From Pseudorasbora parva (taxonomy: Eukaryota; Chordata; Actinopteri; Cypriniformes; Gobionidae), in assembly GCF_024679245.1 (NCBI RefSeq), contig NC_090179.1, positions 8,247,327-8,311,326 on the forward strand: 64,000 bases of DNA. Direction: 5' to 3'. The notes beneath the pieces were generated by a model. It was not told where the DNA came from. It worked only from the letters and a program-made list of their open reading frames with translations, and made no database searches. Positions 22,985 to 33,251 of this stretch are shown here, piece after piece. The stretch's first letter is position 1, and each line of letters begins with the position of its first letter. The translations under genes were made by a program, and so were the position numbers.

Positions 22985-24562
22985 TAGAGCTGCAACTAAC
23001 GATTATTTTTTCTGTCGACTAATCTAACGATTATTTTTTCGATTAGTCGACTAATCTAACGATTAATTTTTTTACCCTTTGAAATTTTTCACAATTCTGT
23101 GGCACCCCCTCACATAAGTTACGCTAAAGGTGTAACAGTACAGACTGCTCACAGTTCACTTTGTATCACGGTTTTAGGTTCACGTTTCAGTACAGTTCGG
23201 TATTTGCTATGTTCAGGGGAAAAAGGACTACTGTCAAATGAAAATAAAGAAAATAAGAACAGATAACTTAAATAGAAGCAGCAGCACAAATAAATACTAT
23301 TGAGCAAAGATGAGAATAAAATAAACAATGCTTTTCAGGATTTTCAGGTAGGTCTAACATTAGTTTTTAGGTAGAGAAATGGAATTAAGTAATCAAAAGT
23401 AAAATAACCACACATTTAACTGTTTAAAATTAAAAAATAATCCTTATTAAACTTACAAAAGCTTTTCAGTCAGGAGCAGTGAGTGATGTCTTTATCTTTT
23501 GTTTGACATTAAACAGACAGCAGTGAATGCTACTGCCCCTTTAAGACCCACGGATAGTCGTCGTATTTTCTGTATAAAGTTCACTTAAGGAATAGAGTAG
23601 GCTATGACATTTTGACATACTTTTTGTGAGTTTGTCCGTTTAAGCACAGGATTTGAAAGATAACTCAATATTTGCGCGCTTTGGGACGAGTGCACAGAGA
23701 CAGATCTTCTCATTCGAGTCTCCTGGCTACACGGGGGTGATGACGGTGAAAATGACTGCTCATATTCGGACGTACAGCAGCACTCGCATGCGTTTTATAA
23801 AGTTTACAAAGAGAGACCGTTTTGCCCACGTTTTTCTTTTATTATCGCTGTTGTTGTAGTGCATACCTGAGGAGTCAGCACGTATCCATCGACAGAAACA
23901 TACATAGGCTACAGCATTATTTTCAAGTTACAACCCATATTAAAGATGCGTCATCAGATGCGAGATGAACCGAAGTGTAAGTGCATCCCCGCAACTTTTG
24001 CTCGGGATCCCGGTTGGGAAACACTGTCTGTATTGATTGACACCGCGCTGGCTTGTTTAGAATTATATGAGCGTCGTGACCGCGCGCTGCCGCGTGATGA
24101 AGGCGTGTCGCAACTCTGTTATTCAACTGCTCTGGTTTTAAAAGCTATGTCATACTAAATGCGCCAAAATGCAATAAAACTTGTTTTACGGTCGAATGCA
24201 ACGCGTGTGTGTGTGAGTGAGTAAGAGACGCGCAAAAGGGCGGAGAGAGAATTTAAGGAAATGCAGCTAAACGAATATGCGTGCTTCTTTTAAATAGCGT
24301 AAAAATGAATGAATGACGAATGTGGCGGCCGTTATTGATTATGTGGCGGTCCGCCACAAATTAGTCTATGTGTGGGAAACACTGTTTGGCCTCTGTTTAA
24401 AGTATTCCCATACTTTTGATATTCGCGGTCTAGGTTTTTGTGATAGAACCAGGAGCAGAAGCGAGATGAACGTCTGACACGACGCGTCGACGCATTTCAC
24501 GAACGTCGACGTATTTCCGTAGTCGACGTCATCGATGACGTCGACGCGTCGTTGCAGCACTA
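22985..24562. mobile_element. hAT-type transposon (1,578 bp), perfect 8-bp target duplication
   Basis: Starts TAGAGCTGCAAC and ends with the reverse complement of TAGTGCTGCAAC. Both sides carry GTGTCATA (22,977-22,984; 24,563-24,570). The left subterminal region repeats GACTAATCTAACGATTA; the right is GTCGACG-rich. Internal GTAACAGTACAGAC ... TTCACGTTTCAGTACAG (23,130-23,200) looks like part of another hAT end, so it may be composite. No intact transposase. The internal 23,625-23,970 part is repeated inverted at 14,330-14,700. Confidence 0.85.
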
Positions 24563-24570
24563 GTGTCATA

Positions 24571-25210
24571 CATACGCCATTTCATGAGATCAGTCTGGAA
24601 AAAAGTGTAACTTTTAGTCCAGAAAATACAGTATACTTCTTAATGCAAAAGAGATTAATATTTAGATTTAGCATATTGTAACCTAGAACCTGAATGTGGG
24701 AAATAATTATAGTTAGATCCAAAAGATTGTTCAAGCAACATAGCGCCGGTGCCCCACAACAGAGTTAGCTTACTAGCTGTATAAGATTGTGTGCTACACT
24801 AATTATATTATACATATAAAGTTTATTGATGTTCTGTGGTTTTACACTCCTATAATTTTTAAATATTTTTATATTATTTTAAGGTGAGCTTAAAGTGATT
24901 AAAAAAAAAGCAGCTTCAGTGTGATAAAAATAAGAAAAATAATAAATTCATAGATATTTTCAATAATATTTGTTAAAATATGTATCAACTAAATACATGA
25001 CCTAGATTATTTATTTAGCCAAATTGTACTTTTAAATGTATAAATGTAATATTTATTAATAATAAAAAAAGGTTTGCTGTTCCAGTTAAGCTTAATTGAT
25101 GGTTGTCACTTAAAGGTAATCTTTATAAAAAAATGTTTTGAAAATGTTGTTTAAAATAAACAAGAATCCCTTAATGAGAACGGGGTGTAAATGATAGAAA
25201 CATGTACCCA
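24571..25210. other. AT-rich DNA, no gene
   Basis: Low GC, with short A and T runs. Nothing supported. Confidence 0.5.
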
Positions 25211-25337
25211 TTAAAAGGATAGTTCACTTTGAAATTAAATTTTGATATGTTTTAGCTTACCTCATGGGCATCCGAGATGTAGGAGTATTTGTTTCCCCAG
25301 TAGTTTCAATTTTGATCATTTTAGGTCAAACCGTTCT

Positions 25338-26305
25338 TGTCTGTGCCTCACATATTGCAGGTCTATGGTCACCACCTCAAAGAGCATACACAGAGAAGTC
25401 CAAATTAAACAATCCCCCATCGTAAGTACACACTGATGGCCTAAGACACGAAACGAGCGGTTTGTGTGAGAAAACGAACAGTATTTATATTGTTTTTACC
25501 TCTTGTACACCACTACGCCCGACTGATCCGAGGGCGCGTGCGTGTTTCCTGTTGTGACATTCGCGCATTCTGGCTTTAGTCTGCGCAAGCGCGGAAAGCG
25601 CCGGAAGTGGATCTCTCGCGCTTGTACGTCTCTCGTTGTTTACACAAAACAGAGATTATAGGTGAAACGGCTAACAGAAAAGGTACTAATTTGCGCTTAT
25701 CCTGGATGTTTAAACCAACGTAAAAGAAAACAATTACGTATGCTTGCGCAAACTCATCCGGGAGTGGTGAGCTTTCACAAATTCCCAATTTATGAGCGTG
25801 CTCTCTTGGAGTTATGGTTGATTGCTCTTCGGCTGGATATCAACACACCCATAAACGTACTAAAGTTGTGGAGGGTCTGCAGCGATCATTTTCCCCCTGA
25901 TGATTTTACAAAGCAAGGAGTGGATCGCATAGTACTGACATCATCAGCTGTGCCTATGGTGTTTTCACATCCAACGGAGGTATGTGAACAACGTCTTTGT
26001 ATGTGTTATTTCTATTTGTAAAGCTGGCATTACATGAATAAGAAATAAAATGTAGTTTTGATGTAAGTTAGTAAAACCATTTTCGTGGGGCGTTACTTGC
26101 ATTTCTATAACTGATCAGTCAGGCGTAGTGGTGTACAAGAGGTAAAAACAATATAAATACTGTTCGTTTTCTCACACAAACCGCTCGTTTCATGTCTTAG
26201 GCCATCAGTGTGTACTTACGATGGGGGATTGTTTAATTTGGACTTCTCTGTGTATGCTCTTTGAGGTGGTGACCATAGACCTGCATTATGTGAGGCACAG
26301 ACAAT
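25338..26305. mobile_element. Foldback element with ~194-bp inverted arms around a THAP exon
   Basis: The left arm 25,338-25,531 and right arm 26,111-26,305 are inverted copies: GTCTGTGCCTCAC, GGTCACCACCTCAAAGAGCA, AATCCCCCATCGTAAGTACA and TCTTGTACACCACTACGCC each occur on the opposite strand in the other arm, at about 95% identity by eye. The left side extends outward to AAAGGATAGTTCACTTTG (25,216), a common cyprinid element end; the right lacks it. The ~580-bp spacer holds a THAP-domain exon. Confidence 0.75.
25680..25979 (+). CDS. THAP-domain exon (DNA-binding domain of a P-element-like protein)
   Basis: Reads LICAYPGC, then FHKFP, a tryptophan-containing LLELWLIAL, VCSDHF and AVPMVF. These are the C2CH zinc ligands (C-x4-C then C-x2-H), the conserved proline and the AVPxxF box that define THAP domains, about 90 residues in all. 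No ATG precedes it in frame, and it ends at a donor, GAG|GTATGTG (25,980), so it is an internal or first exon whose partner exons are not in sight. THAP domains bind DNA specifically and occur in P-element transposases and host factors. Position inside inverted arms suggests a transposon-borne copy, perhaps truncated. Confidence 0.7.
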
Positions 26306-26945
26306 TCATTTTATTTGAACATAACTTCTTGTACTGAAACCAATACCCTGTGCACTAAAATGTCTCAATGTAGATTGTGGTGAGCTTAATAGGTACATTT
26401 AGCCTAGATATAACCATCACCATACTTCCTCAAGTTTATTGAAAAAAAATAAAACAAGTTTTCTGAAATGTTAAATATAAAAGTTATTTGTTATCTAAAT
26501 AAATATACACTAATTTCCATACATTTCTAGAACAAATATTTGAACACTGAATAAAGTCAGGTTCAAAATTAATTGACCTTATTTTTTTAGTTTTAACAGA
26601 GGGGTGATTCATTGGATATCTCTTTTTATCACTCCATAAATCAGAAAATACAGTCAACAGCCAGACAAAAAAATATATTTTAAACTATTTGTTTAGGAAT
26701 AATATATATAGAATCTGGCAAAGTAAGAGCAAACCTTACTTTGAAAAAAAAAAAAAAAAAACTTCAGAATATAGATAGGAATAAAACGGTGGAGTTTGGT
26801 GTAAAAGGAACTTAAGTTAGAGATGTATGGCTCAGTGCAGGACAAAAAACTAATTTTGAGAATATGGCCTACACATGTATTGTAATTTATATCTACAAAA
26901 AGCATTTAGATAAAGAGCTATAAAATATACAATTAAAAGTATCAT
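26306..26945. other. AT-rich DNA, no gene
   Basis: Includes an A-run at 26,744-26,761. No supported feature. Confidence 0.5.
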
Positions 26946-27160
26946 TCATTTTGGAAGTTTCCTTTCCACCAATCTGAAAAAAAAACTCTTTATGAAAAGA
27001 CAAAAAGCACATAAGCTCAAAATGGACACATGCATGTAAAAATCAGTGCTGTACTCGATTCAAACACAGCAGAAACGACCTCGTGTATCTTTGCATGAAC
27101 AAACAATGTAAAATATATTTTGCAACAGTTTAAATATGCGAAATAGTGCGACCTGCTCAC

Positions 27161-27220
27161 CTCTCCTCCAGAAGACTCGACGCTATCGCGCGCATTGGTG
27201 ATGACGTCACTGCTGCTCAT
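27161..27220 (-). CDS. Candidate first coding exon of an unidentified gene
   Basis: On the minus strand ATG (27,218-27,220) opens MSSSDVITNARDSVESSGGE, exactly 20 codons, then a strong donor GAG|GTGAGC at 27,160. The block is CpG-rich relative to its surroundings and contains the palindrome TGACGTCA (27,202-27,209), a CREB/ATF site form. I do not recognise the protein and no second exon is evident downstream to the left. Could be a real short exon or chance. Confidence 0.3.
27202..27209. promoter_or_regulatory. CRE-like TGACGTCA
   Basis: Perfect 8-bp CREB/ATF palindrome. It lies inside the candidate exon, so if used it would act from within the transcribed region. Confidence 0.35.
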
Positions 27221-27279
27221 CTTCTTCTTCTTCTTCTTCTTCTTCTTCTTCTTCTTCTTCTTCTTCTTCTTCTTCTTCG
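27219..27279 (-). repeat. (TTC)n / (GAA)n tract
   Basis: About 20 TTC triplets forming the LINE's 3' tail. Confidence 0.9.
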
Positions 27280-27704
27280 GGTTTTAACCTGGTTTTAACG
27301 GCCGCTTGCATCCTTGATGTTGCATTACTGCCATCTTCTGGTTCTAATTATTTCCCAGATACTTCAGTCGACATATTCTTGTCATTAGCCCTGTTTTATT
27401 CAGAAAGCAAATCAAATATTTAATTCCATCTTCACTTCTACTGCAGTCCATTATACTCTTTACTTCATGTCCAATTAGTCCTATTTTTTCCATGTCTTTG
27501 TAATTCATATTTAAAACAATTTATAAGCACATGTTCTACAGTCTCAGGTATCTGACACTGGTCACATAACCCAGTAGGATGTTTCCCCATTATATGAAGA
27601 GTGCTATTTAATTCATTATGCTCTATTCTTAATCCGGTTACAATAGTCTCTGCTCTCCTGTTTCCTCTCTTATTTTCCACAGTACCAACTCTTTTTTTAA
27701 TTGA
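27222..27704 (-). mobile_element. I-like LINE 3' end, 5'-truncated
   Basis: Minus-strand frame (27,722 down to 27,465) encodes RRAETIVTGLRIEH, LNSTLHIMGKHPTGLCDQC and ETVEHVLINC: the C-terminal CxxC...HxxxxC zinc-knuckle region of an ORF2-type protein after its reverse transcriptase. A stop and a ~185-bp 3' UTR follow, ending in a (GAA)n tail (27,222-27,279 on plus as TTC). Flanks GTCACTGCTGCTCATC (27,206-27,221) and GTCACTGCAACTCATC (27,705-27,720) match 14/16, a target duplication. Truncation left only the 3' end. The first residues of the frame (MMSCSDS) derive from the duplicated target, not the LINE. Confidence 0.75.
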
Positions 27705-27721
27705 GTCACTGCAACTCATCA

Positions 27722-28300
27722 AACAAGCGCCACATTATATTTAAAATGACAAAACATCTATAAAACAACACATCAAACAAAAATAAGGTATACTGATGTA
27801 GACACATCTGTCTCATCCAAGCTCGGTCATGTGTGGAGTATAGTTTATTAGGGCAATTAAAAACTGTATTTAAAACATTTAAACATAAAGATTTTACTTC
27901 ATGGCTTTCATATAATAAAACCAAAATTATATTTTCCTGATGCAGACACAATCAGCAGGGGCAATAAAAGTTGTTGATAAAATAATATATATAAAGTAAA
28001 GACAACAATTATTTAAAAAGTATTAATAACATTTTAAAAAGTCAGAAACCAAAACGAACAGTTTATAGTTTTAAAGTATGAATTGAATAGCATAATTCAC
28101 TAATCTTAATCTTATAAAATGACCTTAGTTATATCTAAATGATATGATATAAACCGATTATGTTTACACACAATTATTTCTTGCCTCAAATCAAACATTC
28201 TGAATTGAGACTTATATACACTAAAATAACTCAAAAAGCACTTCTGCTAAGATCTTGAGATATTTATTATCTTTTATCTTTAGTTGATTTCAGGCTGTGT
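27722..28300. other. No supported gene
   Basis: AT-rich; nothing recognised. Confidence 0.45.
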
Positions 28301-28307
28301 GGTATAA

Positions 28308-28450
28308 TAGTGATGGTCCAGATGAAGCCTCATGAAGCATTGAAGCTTTTCAGCCAAATGGGTCACAAAAGGGTTCATTTCTGGAGGCTTAATTTGCTCA
28401 CACCATCTGGTGGTCAAAGAGTGTAAAACCAGCCGATACATTACAGGTGA
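28308..28450. repeat. Dispersed element end, 'tagtgatggtccagatgaagcc'
   Basis: TAGTGATGGTCCAGATGAAG then CCTCATGAAGCATTGAAGC and CCATCTGGTGGTCA is a common cyprinid dispersed repeat beginning with a hAT-like TAGTGATG. Confidence 0.5.
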
Positions 28451-28574
28451 ACTGCGATCCACTGTATTTTAAACCAGTTAAGGCTTAGAAATGGCGGTCA
28501 AGGAAAATACATTTCCACATAGACTAATCTATTTATATGAATATAATGCACTAAAAAATCACGGTACAAAAAAA

Positions 28575-28902
28575 AAAAAAAAACGAACTTTACCATAAAA
28601 AATACAGCAGTAACGTTATCAGCAACATATAATTTAAAGGTAATAATCACAGTTGAAAACCGTTTATTTTACTAAAAGTCTGAACTATCAAGGCCAATAA
28701 GTATGAACAGCTACGTGTTTCAGAAGAATATTCACATCACTGAGGAATGCATCTTTTTATAAAGCTTTAGATTGCCTTGAACACTGTAAATAAATCCCCG
28801 TAAATCCCCGTTTACGGTAAAAAAAAACGTTGCCAGAATTTTACCATAAAAAATACAGCAATTACGTTTTAGTTTTTACGGGACAACAACATATAATTTA
28901 AA
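28575..28902. repeat. ~150-bp dispersed repeat, copies A and left half of B
   Basis: TTTACCATAAAAAATACAGC occurs at 28,590 and 28,838, each followed by AACATATAATTTAAAG. Copy A continues AATCACAGTTGAAAACCG; copy B is cut after ATAATTTAAA at 28,902 by the DIRS element and resumes at 32,675. AAATCCCCGT is doubled at 28,793-28,812. Confidence 0.75.
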
Positions 28903-29096
28903 GTTCCCTTTCGAAAAGGGAACTCGCACTGAGTCAGCTGACGCTACGGGGAACGCCTTCAGCGTGACAGATGTCTGAAATCGCTATCAAATCACAATCC
29001 TACTGACCGTCGGCAGCTGGTGATGTCATCACCGTGCGACCAGGAAGTATAAAAGGGCACCGTGCCAACATGACAATATCCTTTCGTCTTCAGGGA
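28903..29096 (+). repeat. DIRS left inverted terminal repeat with promoter
   Basis: Starts GTTCCCTTTCGAAAAGGGAA, a self-palindromic tip. Ends near CTTTCGTCTTCAGGGACTG. A TATA box (TATAAAAG, 29,048-29,055) lies ~85 bp upstream of the gag ATG. Confidence 0.8.
29048..29054 (+). promoter_or_regulatory. TATA box of the DIRS element
   Basis: TATAAAA in GGAAGTATAAAAGGGC, well placed for the gag ATG at 29,137. A mirror copy lies in the right terminal repeat at 32,498-32,504 on the other strand. Confidence 0.6.
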
Positions 29097-29136
29097 CTGT
29101 TTTGTCTGGTTCGCTAGAAAGTCTCTCTAAAGTGAA

Positions 29137-29970
29137 ATGAAGTGCACACGTAAATCTAAGGGAGCGTACAGGAAGTGCGCTGATCCGTGGCCCAGGTTTC
29201 TCACGCCTGGGGACACGCACACCCTTTGTGTGCTCTGCCTGGGGGAAGAGCACGCGTGGGAGGTTCTCGAGGGGGCTTCTTGCGCAAACTGCGAGCGTTT
29301 TCCGACTGAGGACGCTCCGCTCTCGCTTGGCCTTCTTCTCGAGGGAAGAAGAGCCAGCATCTGGGAGCGGTCCCGCTCATGCCGAGGCTGAGCGGAGCCG
29401 TTTGTCCTGGGGCTCCCAGATGGATCTGGCTCATCGTCTGGAGAACACAGTGCTCACGGACGATCAGCCAGGTCGCGAGAGCAGGTGGACGGAGGAGGAG
29501 TCGGATGGAGACTCCTCCTCTTCGTCAGCCCGTGCTTTTCCAGACGATCAGAGGATGGCTGTGGATGAGGAGGAAAATGAGGCTGAGGCCAAATCCTCCC
29601 AGCCATCCTGCCCCGTGTATGGGGAGCTGCTGGATGTGATGGCCATAGCCGCCCAGCTCCCGGGAGCCTTCCATTCCTCCCCGACCTTCACGAGCAGGTC
29701 GTGGGGGCATGGAAGAAACCCTACTCCGCGCGAATCCATCAAAATCAGCGTTTTAATTTTGCTGATGTCGGGGGATTGGCCGAGGCAGGGTATGTGTCGA
29801 TGCCGCCCATCGACGATACGTTCGCGAACTGTCTCGCGTCCGGGCGGCCGTCGACACTAAGAGCTCCAGCCCACTTCTGGGCGGCCCCCCGGCTTGGTTC
29901 AGGAAATGGCCGGTTGTGTGTGTTCAATATCTTTCACTTTTTGCTCTGTGTCTTCTGCTTCACCTTTTAG
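29137..29970 (+). pseudogene. DIRS gag-like ORF1 remnant, frameshifted
   Basis: From ATG 29,137: MKCTRKSKGAYRKCADP, PRFLTPGDTHTLCVLCLGEE and CANCERF, a cysteine-rich start (CxxC-type pairs) typical of fish DIRS ORF1. Near 29,310 the sense moves to another frame (TLRSRLAFFSREE, then WGSQMDLAHRLE and an acidic Ser/Glu stretch, CPVYGELLDVMA), and near 29,690 it moves again (WKKPYSARIHQNQRFNF, GYVSMPPIDDTF, TLRAPAHFW). After ~29,880 similarity ends. Gag-like proteins package the element RNA. Two frameshifts and loss of the C-terminal half inactivate it. Confidence 0.75.
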
Positions 29971-30119
29971 GCTTGGGTCTAGCTGTACTTCGCAACCATC
30001 TGAAAGCATCGGTTGGTAGGATGCTCCCCTGGAGTCGAAACACTGTCACGGCTGACGCCCTTACGCGGACGGCGGACCGCTGGACGACCAGACGGCCGCC
30101 CTGGAGGCAGGTGGCGTAA

Positions 30120-32300
30120 GTTGTACTCCCCTCGCTTTAGAGGGTTCAAGGCGTTTTATGCTGAGTGCACTGCTGTGGGCATTGTGTTTTAGGTCCACGC
30201 TGGTAGGCGCTGCCTGAGAGACTGCGCCATCGCAGAAGGCTGCTATGGGCCGCTGGGGCGGACCGACTATAGAAGGCTGGCCGGCGGGAGACGCCAGCCG
30301 AGGCAGTCCGGGCAGTTAACTCTGGGTCAGGTGGTAGGCCTCAGTAGGCCTCCCTGCAGGTGAGTTCCGACGATGTCTCCCCAACGATGTCGGCTGCAGC
30401 AGAAACCTCGTCGTAAGTAGGCCCCTAACGGCCTCCCTGGGGATGAGTCCCCAGGTAGTGACTGGATACCCAGTCCTCATCAGCCAGCAGACAGCCACTG
30501 TCAGCCCGACTTTAAGGGCTCGCTGAGTTTCAGCACGCCTCACATGGCGTCCCCTGAGGGGGTGACCTAGGGTTCCAACCATTGGTTGACAGGATCTAGG
30601 CCGCTTTAGGCCTCCTGTAGGGTGAGCCCCGGTTCCCAGGTCTTGCAACAGTGTGCGTGGGTGTTAGCCAGGCGGCTAGCATGGTCTGCTATCAGGGACA
30701 GGCCGCTTCAGGCCGTCCTATGGTCGTTTCCCGGCCCTGCGGGGTTTCCGGTGGGATTTGCCATCGGATAAGCACCGTCTGTCACCAATCTAATAGGGAA
30801 CTGCCATTCGGCAATAGGCCTCTCCAGGCCGCCCTAAAAGGACCGGACTGTACGTGGCATCAAACAGGCCTCCCTGGAGGCGAGCCCCAGGAACACAACA
30901 GCTCCCGACAGTTTGCACGTTGGCTGGCAGGAAGTAGGCCGCTCTAGGCCGCCTGAGGGTGAGCCCCCGAGCTGGGACGCTCGGTAGGCCAGTGTATTAT
31001 GCTGTCAGGCCTTTTTGGGCCTTTTTGGGGAGGGATTCCCGGACCAGGTCTCGGTGACAAGCTAGCTATTAGCATGGGTGGCTTCTGGCATTATAGCCTC
31101 ATGAGCCCCCTGAGGAACCAGGAGAGCCACCTGCCTGCAGGCCGCCTGAGGGTGAGCCCCGAGCTGGGACGCTCGCTAGGCCAGTGTATTATGCTGTCAG
31201 GCCTTTTTGGACCTTTTTGGGAAAGGATTCCCGGACCAAAGGTCTCGGTGACAAGCTAGCCATTAGCATTGGTGGCTTCTGGCGTTATAGCCTCATGAGC
31301 CTCCTGAGGAACCAGTAAAGCCACCTTCCTGCGGCTCTTAACAGCTAACAGCTAACAGCGAACACTAACGGTGCCGGGTGGAGGCTCCTCATTGCCTCCC
31401 TGGAGGGGAAACGGTTCCCTGGAGCGGGAACGTATAACTGGCTTTGGGCTGACAGCTAGCGGTGGGTCCCGGCCTGGGCCGGTATAACTGAAGGGCAGGC
31501 TCATGCCCTAGCACAACGAGACTCCGTTTCTGCTGCGCAGTCCCTTCAGGACAGGGACTGGCTAGCCTACAGCATGGGTTACCTACCAAGCCTGGCTTAA
31601 GAGCTCCCCTCATTGAGGGTCATCTGCGAGCTTACGGCCGCTTGAGTCTGATCAGACGGGCAGGCCCCCCTCGGGGCCTCCCGGGTAGATCAGTCCATAG
31701 GCCTTTTTTAGGCCTCCTGAGCACCCCTGTAATAAATGTGCTCAGTAGATCCTAGGATCGAGCAGAAGAGACTCCCCTCGATGGCAAGGGTAAGAAGCAC
31801 TAAGCTGAGTACTGCTCTCCAGGATTCCCGTCTCCGAGTTCCGGTCTGAGGAGGACATTGCCAGTTTGCAGTCCCTCAGTCTGGATGCTCATGAGTAAGA
31901 GCGATGTCCGGAGGCTCTGTTTTGACAGACAGGGTTGGCCAAGCTGGGGTGTCCCACAGAAGTGATGCCAGGTGAGGCCTCCCTGGTGGCATTCGGTGAA
32001 GGTTTTCCCGAATAAAGTGACGGGCTGGGACGCCCTTGGGTCCCCTAGCCACATTCCCTTAAGGGACTCCTTCCTTCGAAGTAGTAGGTCCCAGGCCCTC
32101 AAGCAAGCCGAGAGTAGGAAACCTCAGTTAAAACTTGTTTAGGTTCTCTCTTAGGCATATAGCTTGGGCTATGACCATAGGGAATGATGTCACTGGCAGC
32201 CTGTGTGGCTAGAGGGGGAGTGGTTCAGACTTCCTGCGAACACTCGTCCAGGCAGTTCTCACTGCCAGTAAGGGGCGTGCACTCCCCTCAGCATGGCGGC
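30120..32300. repeat. GC-rich internal DIRS sequence with tandem motifs
   Basis: No supported gene. The motif AGGCC(T/G)CC...GGTGAGCCCC recurs at about 30,335, 30,600, 30,868, 30,935 and 31,138. A ~193-bp block (CCGCCTGAGGGTGAGCCCC ... GAGGAACCAG) is tandemly duplicated at 30,949-31,141 and 31,143-31,330. Open frames through it have biased composition and no recognisable domain. Confidence 0.6.
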
Positions 32301-32310
32301 GTGAGTATAT

Positions 32311-32420
32311 CGTTCCCCGTAGCGTCAGCTGACGCAGCGCGTGTTCCCTTTCGAAAGGGAACGTCCCCGGTTACGTATGTAACCTTAGTTCCCTGAGAAC
32401 AGGGAACGAGACGCTGTGTC
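32311..32420 (-). repeat. DIRS internal complementary region
   Basis: 32,311-32,362 is the reverse complement of the left end (CGTTCCCCGTAGCGTCAGCT ... CGAAAGGGAAC), and 32,363-32,420 is the reverse complement of the right end (GTCCCCGGTTACG ... AGGGAACGAGACGCTG). Together it is an inverted copy of the circle junction GGGGAC|GTTCCC, the template used to complete replication in DIRS elements. Confidence 0.85.
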
Positions 32421-32452
32421 ACATGGCCATGCTTCAAGGTGTGCCTGCCCAC

Positions 32453-32674
32453 AGTCCCTTCAGACGAAGCGGATATTGTCATGTTGGCACGGTGCCCTTT
32501 TATACTTCCTGGTCGCACGGTGATGACATCACCAGCTGCCGACGGTCAGTAGGATTGTGATTTGATAGCGATTTCAGACACCTGTCACGCTGAAGGCGTT
32601 CCCCGTAGCGCCAGCTGACGCAGCGTCTCGTTCCCTGTTCTCAGGGAACTAAGGTTACATACGTAACCGGGGAC
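32453..32674 (-). repeat. DIRS right inverted terminal repeat
   Basis: Inverted relative to 28,903-29,096: GACGAAGCGGATATTGTC, GGCACGGTGCCCTTTTATAC, ATCACCAGCTGCCGACGG and GCTGAAGGCGTTCCCCGTAG all match. It continues past the shared part to TAAGGTTACATACGTAACCG and GGGAC at the outer tip. Confidence 0.8.
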
Positions 32675-32895
32675 GGTTTTTAATGTAATAGTCACGGTTG
32701 AAAACCGTTTATTTTACAATTCAAAACTGTACACTGTAAAAAAATACCCATCAAATTTGCCAGAACTTTACCATAAAAAATACAGCAGTAACGTTTTAAA
32801 TTTTATGGGACAGCAGCATATAATTTAAAGGTTTATAATGTGGTAATTACGGCTAAAAACGGTTTATTTTACAGTTCAAAACCATATAATTTAAA
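32675..32895. repeat. ~150-bp dispersed repeat, right half of B and copy C
   Basis: Continues copy B with GGTTTTTAATGTAATAGTCACG, then ACACTGTAAAAAAATACCC begins copy C with TTTACCATAAAAAATACAGC (32,769) and AATTTAAAGGTTTATAATG. Confidence 0.75.
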
Positions 32896-33034
32896 AGTTT
32901 ATATTGTAATAATTATGTGTACACAGTGCATTATAAAACAATTACGGTTAAAAAAATATTTAACTGAAATAATATTAAATTACCAACTTATTGAAATGCT
33001 AATATCTGTTATAATAATAATAATAATTTGTTAC

Positions 33035-33125
33035 ATTTAAATAGCGCTTTTCAAGGCACTCAAAACGCTTTACATAGAAGGGGGAATCTCCTCAACCACC
33101 ACCAATGTGCAGCACCCACCTGTGT
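33035..33125 (+). repeat. Dispersed fish repeat, 'agcgcttttcaaggcactcaaa' type
   Basis: TAGCGCTTTTCAAGGCACTC then GCTTTACATAGAAGGGGG and CTCCTCAACCACCACCAATG. Same class as 1,655-1,860. Preceded by a short (ATA)n. Confidence 0.65.
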
Positions 33126-33251
33126 ACGCATGCACCGATGTTTACATCTGTTTTGTGTTTCTGTATATATACTTGTGAGCATGTAAACAATAGTAGAATA
33201 CAGAAAAAATATAAATGTTTTGTAAATAATTGTATTATTATTATTATATGC

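Larger units (their letters stand above)
28903..32674 (+). mobile_element. DIRS-type tyrosine-recombinase retrotransposon, internally rearranged
   Basis: A 3.77-kb insertion into copy B of the ~150-bp repeat: left flank ...ATAATTTAAA and right flank GGTTTTTAATG join to the uninterrupted form seen at 32,822 (AATTTAAAGGTTTATAATG), so there is no target duplication. It has inverted terminal repeats (28,903-29,096 and 32,453-32,674), a gag-like remnant, and an internal complementary region at 32,311-32,420. That combination is specific to DIRS elements, which integrate a circular DNA by a tyrosine recombinase. Reverse transcriptase/RNase H, methyltransferase and recombinase genes are missing, so this copy is non-autonomous. 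Confidence 0.85.

Noticed and set aside
30316..32518. Several open frames in the GC-rich DIRS interior
   Set aside because: High GC lowers stop frequency; frames overlap on both strands, follow tandem repeats and have no domain.
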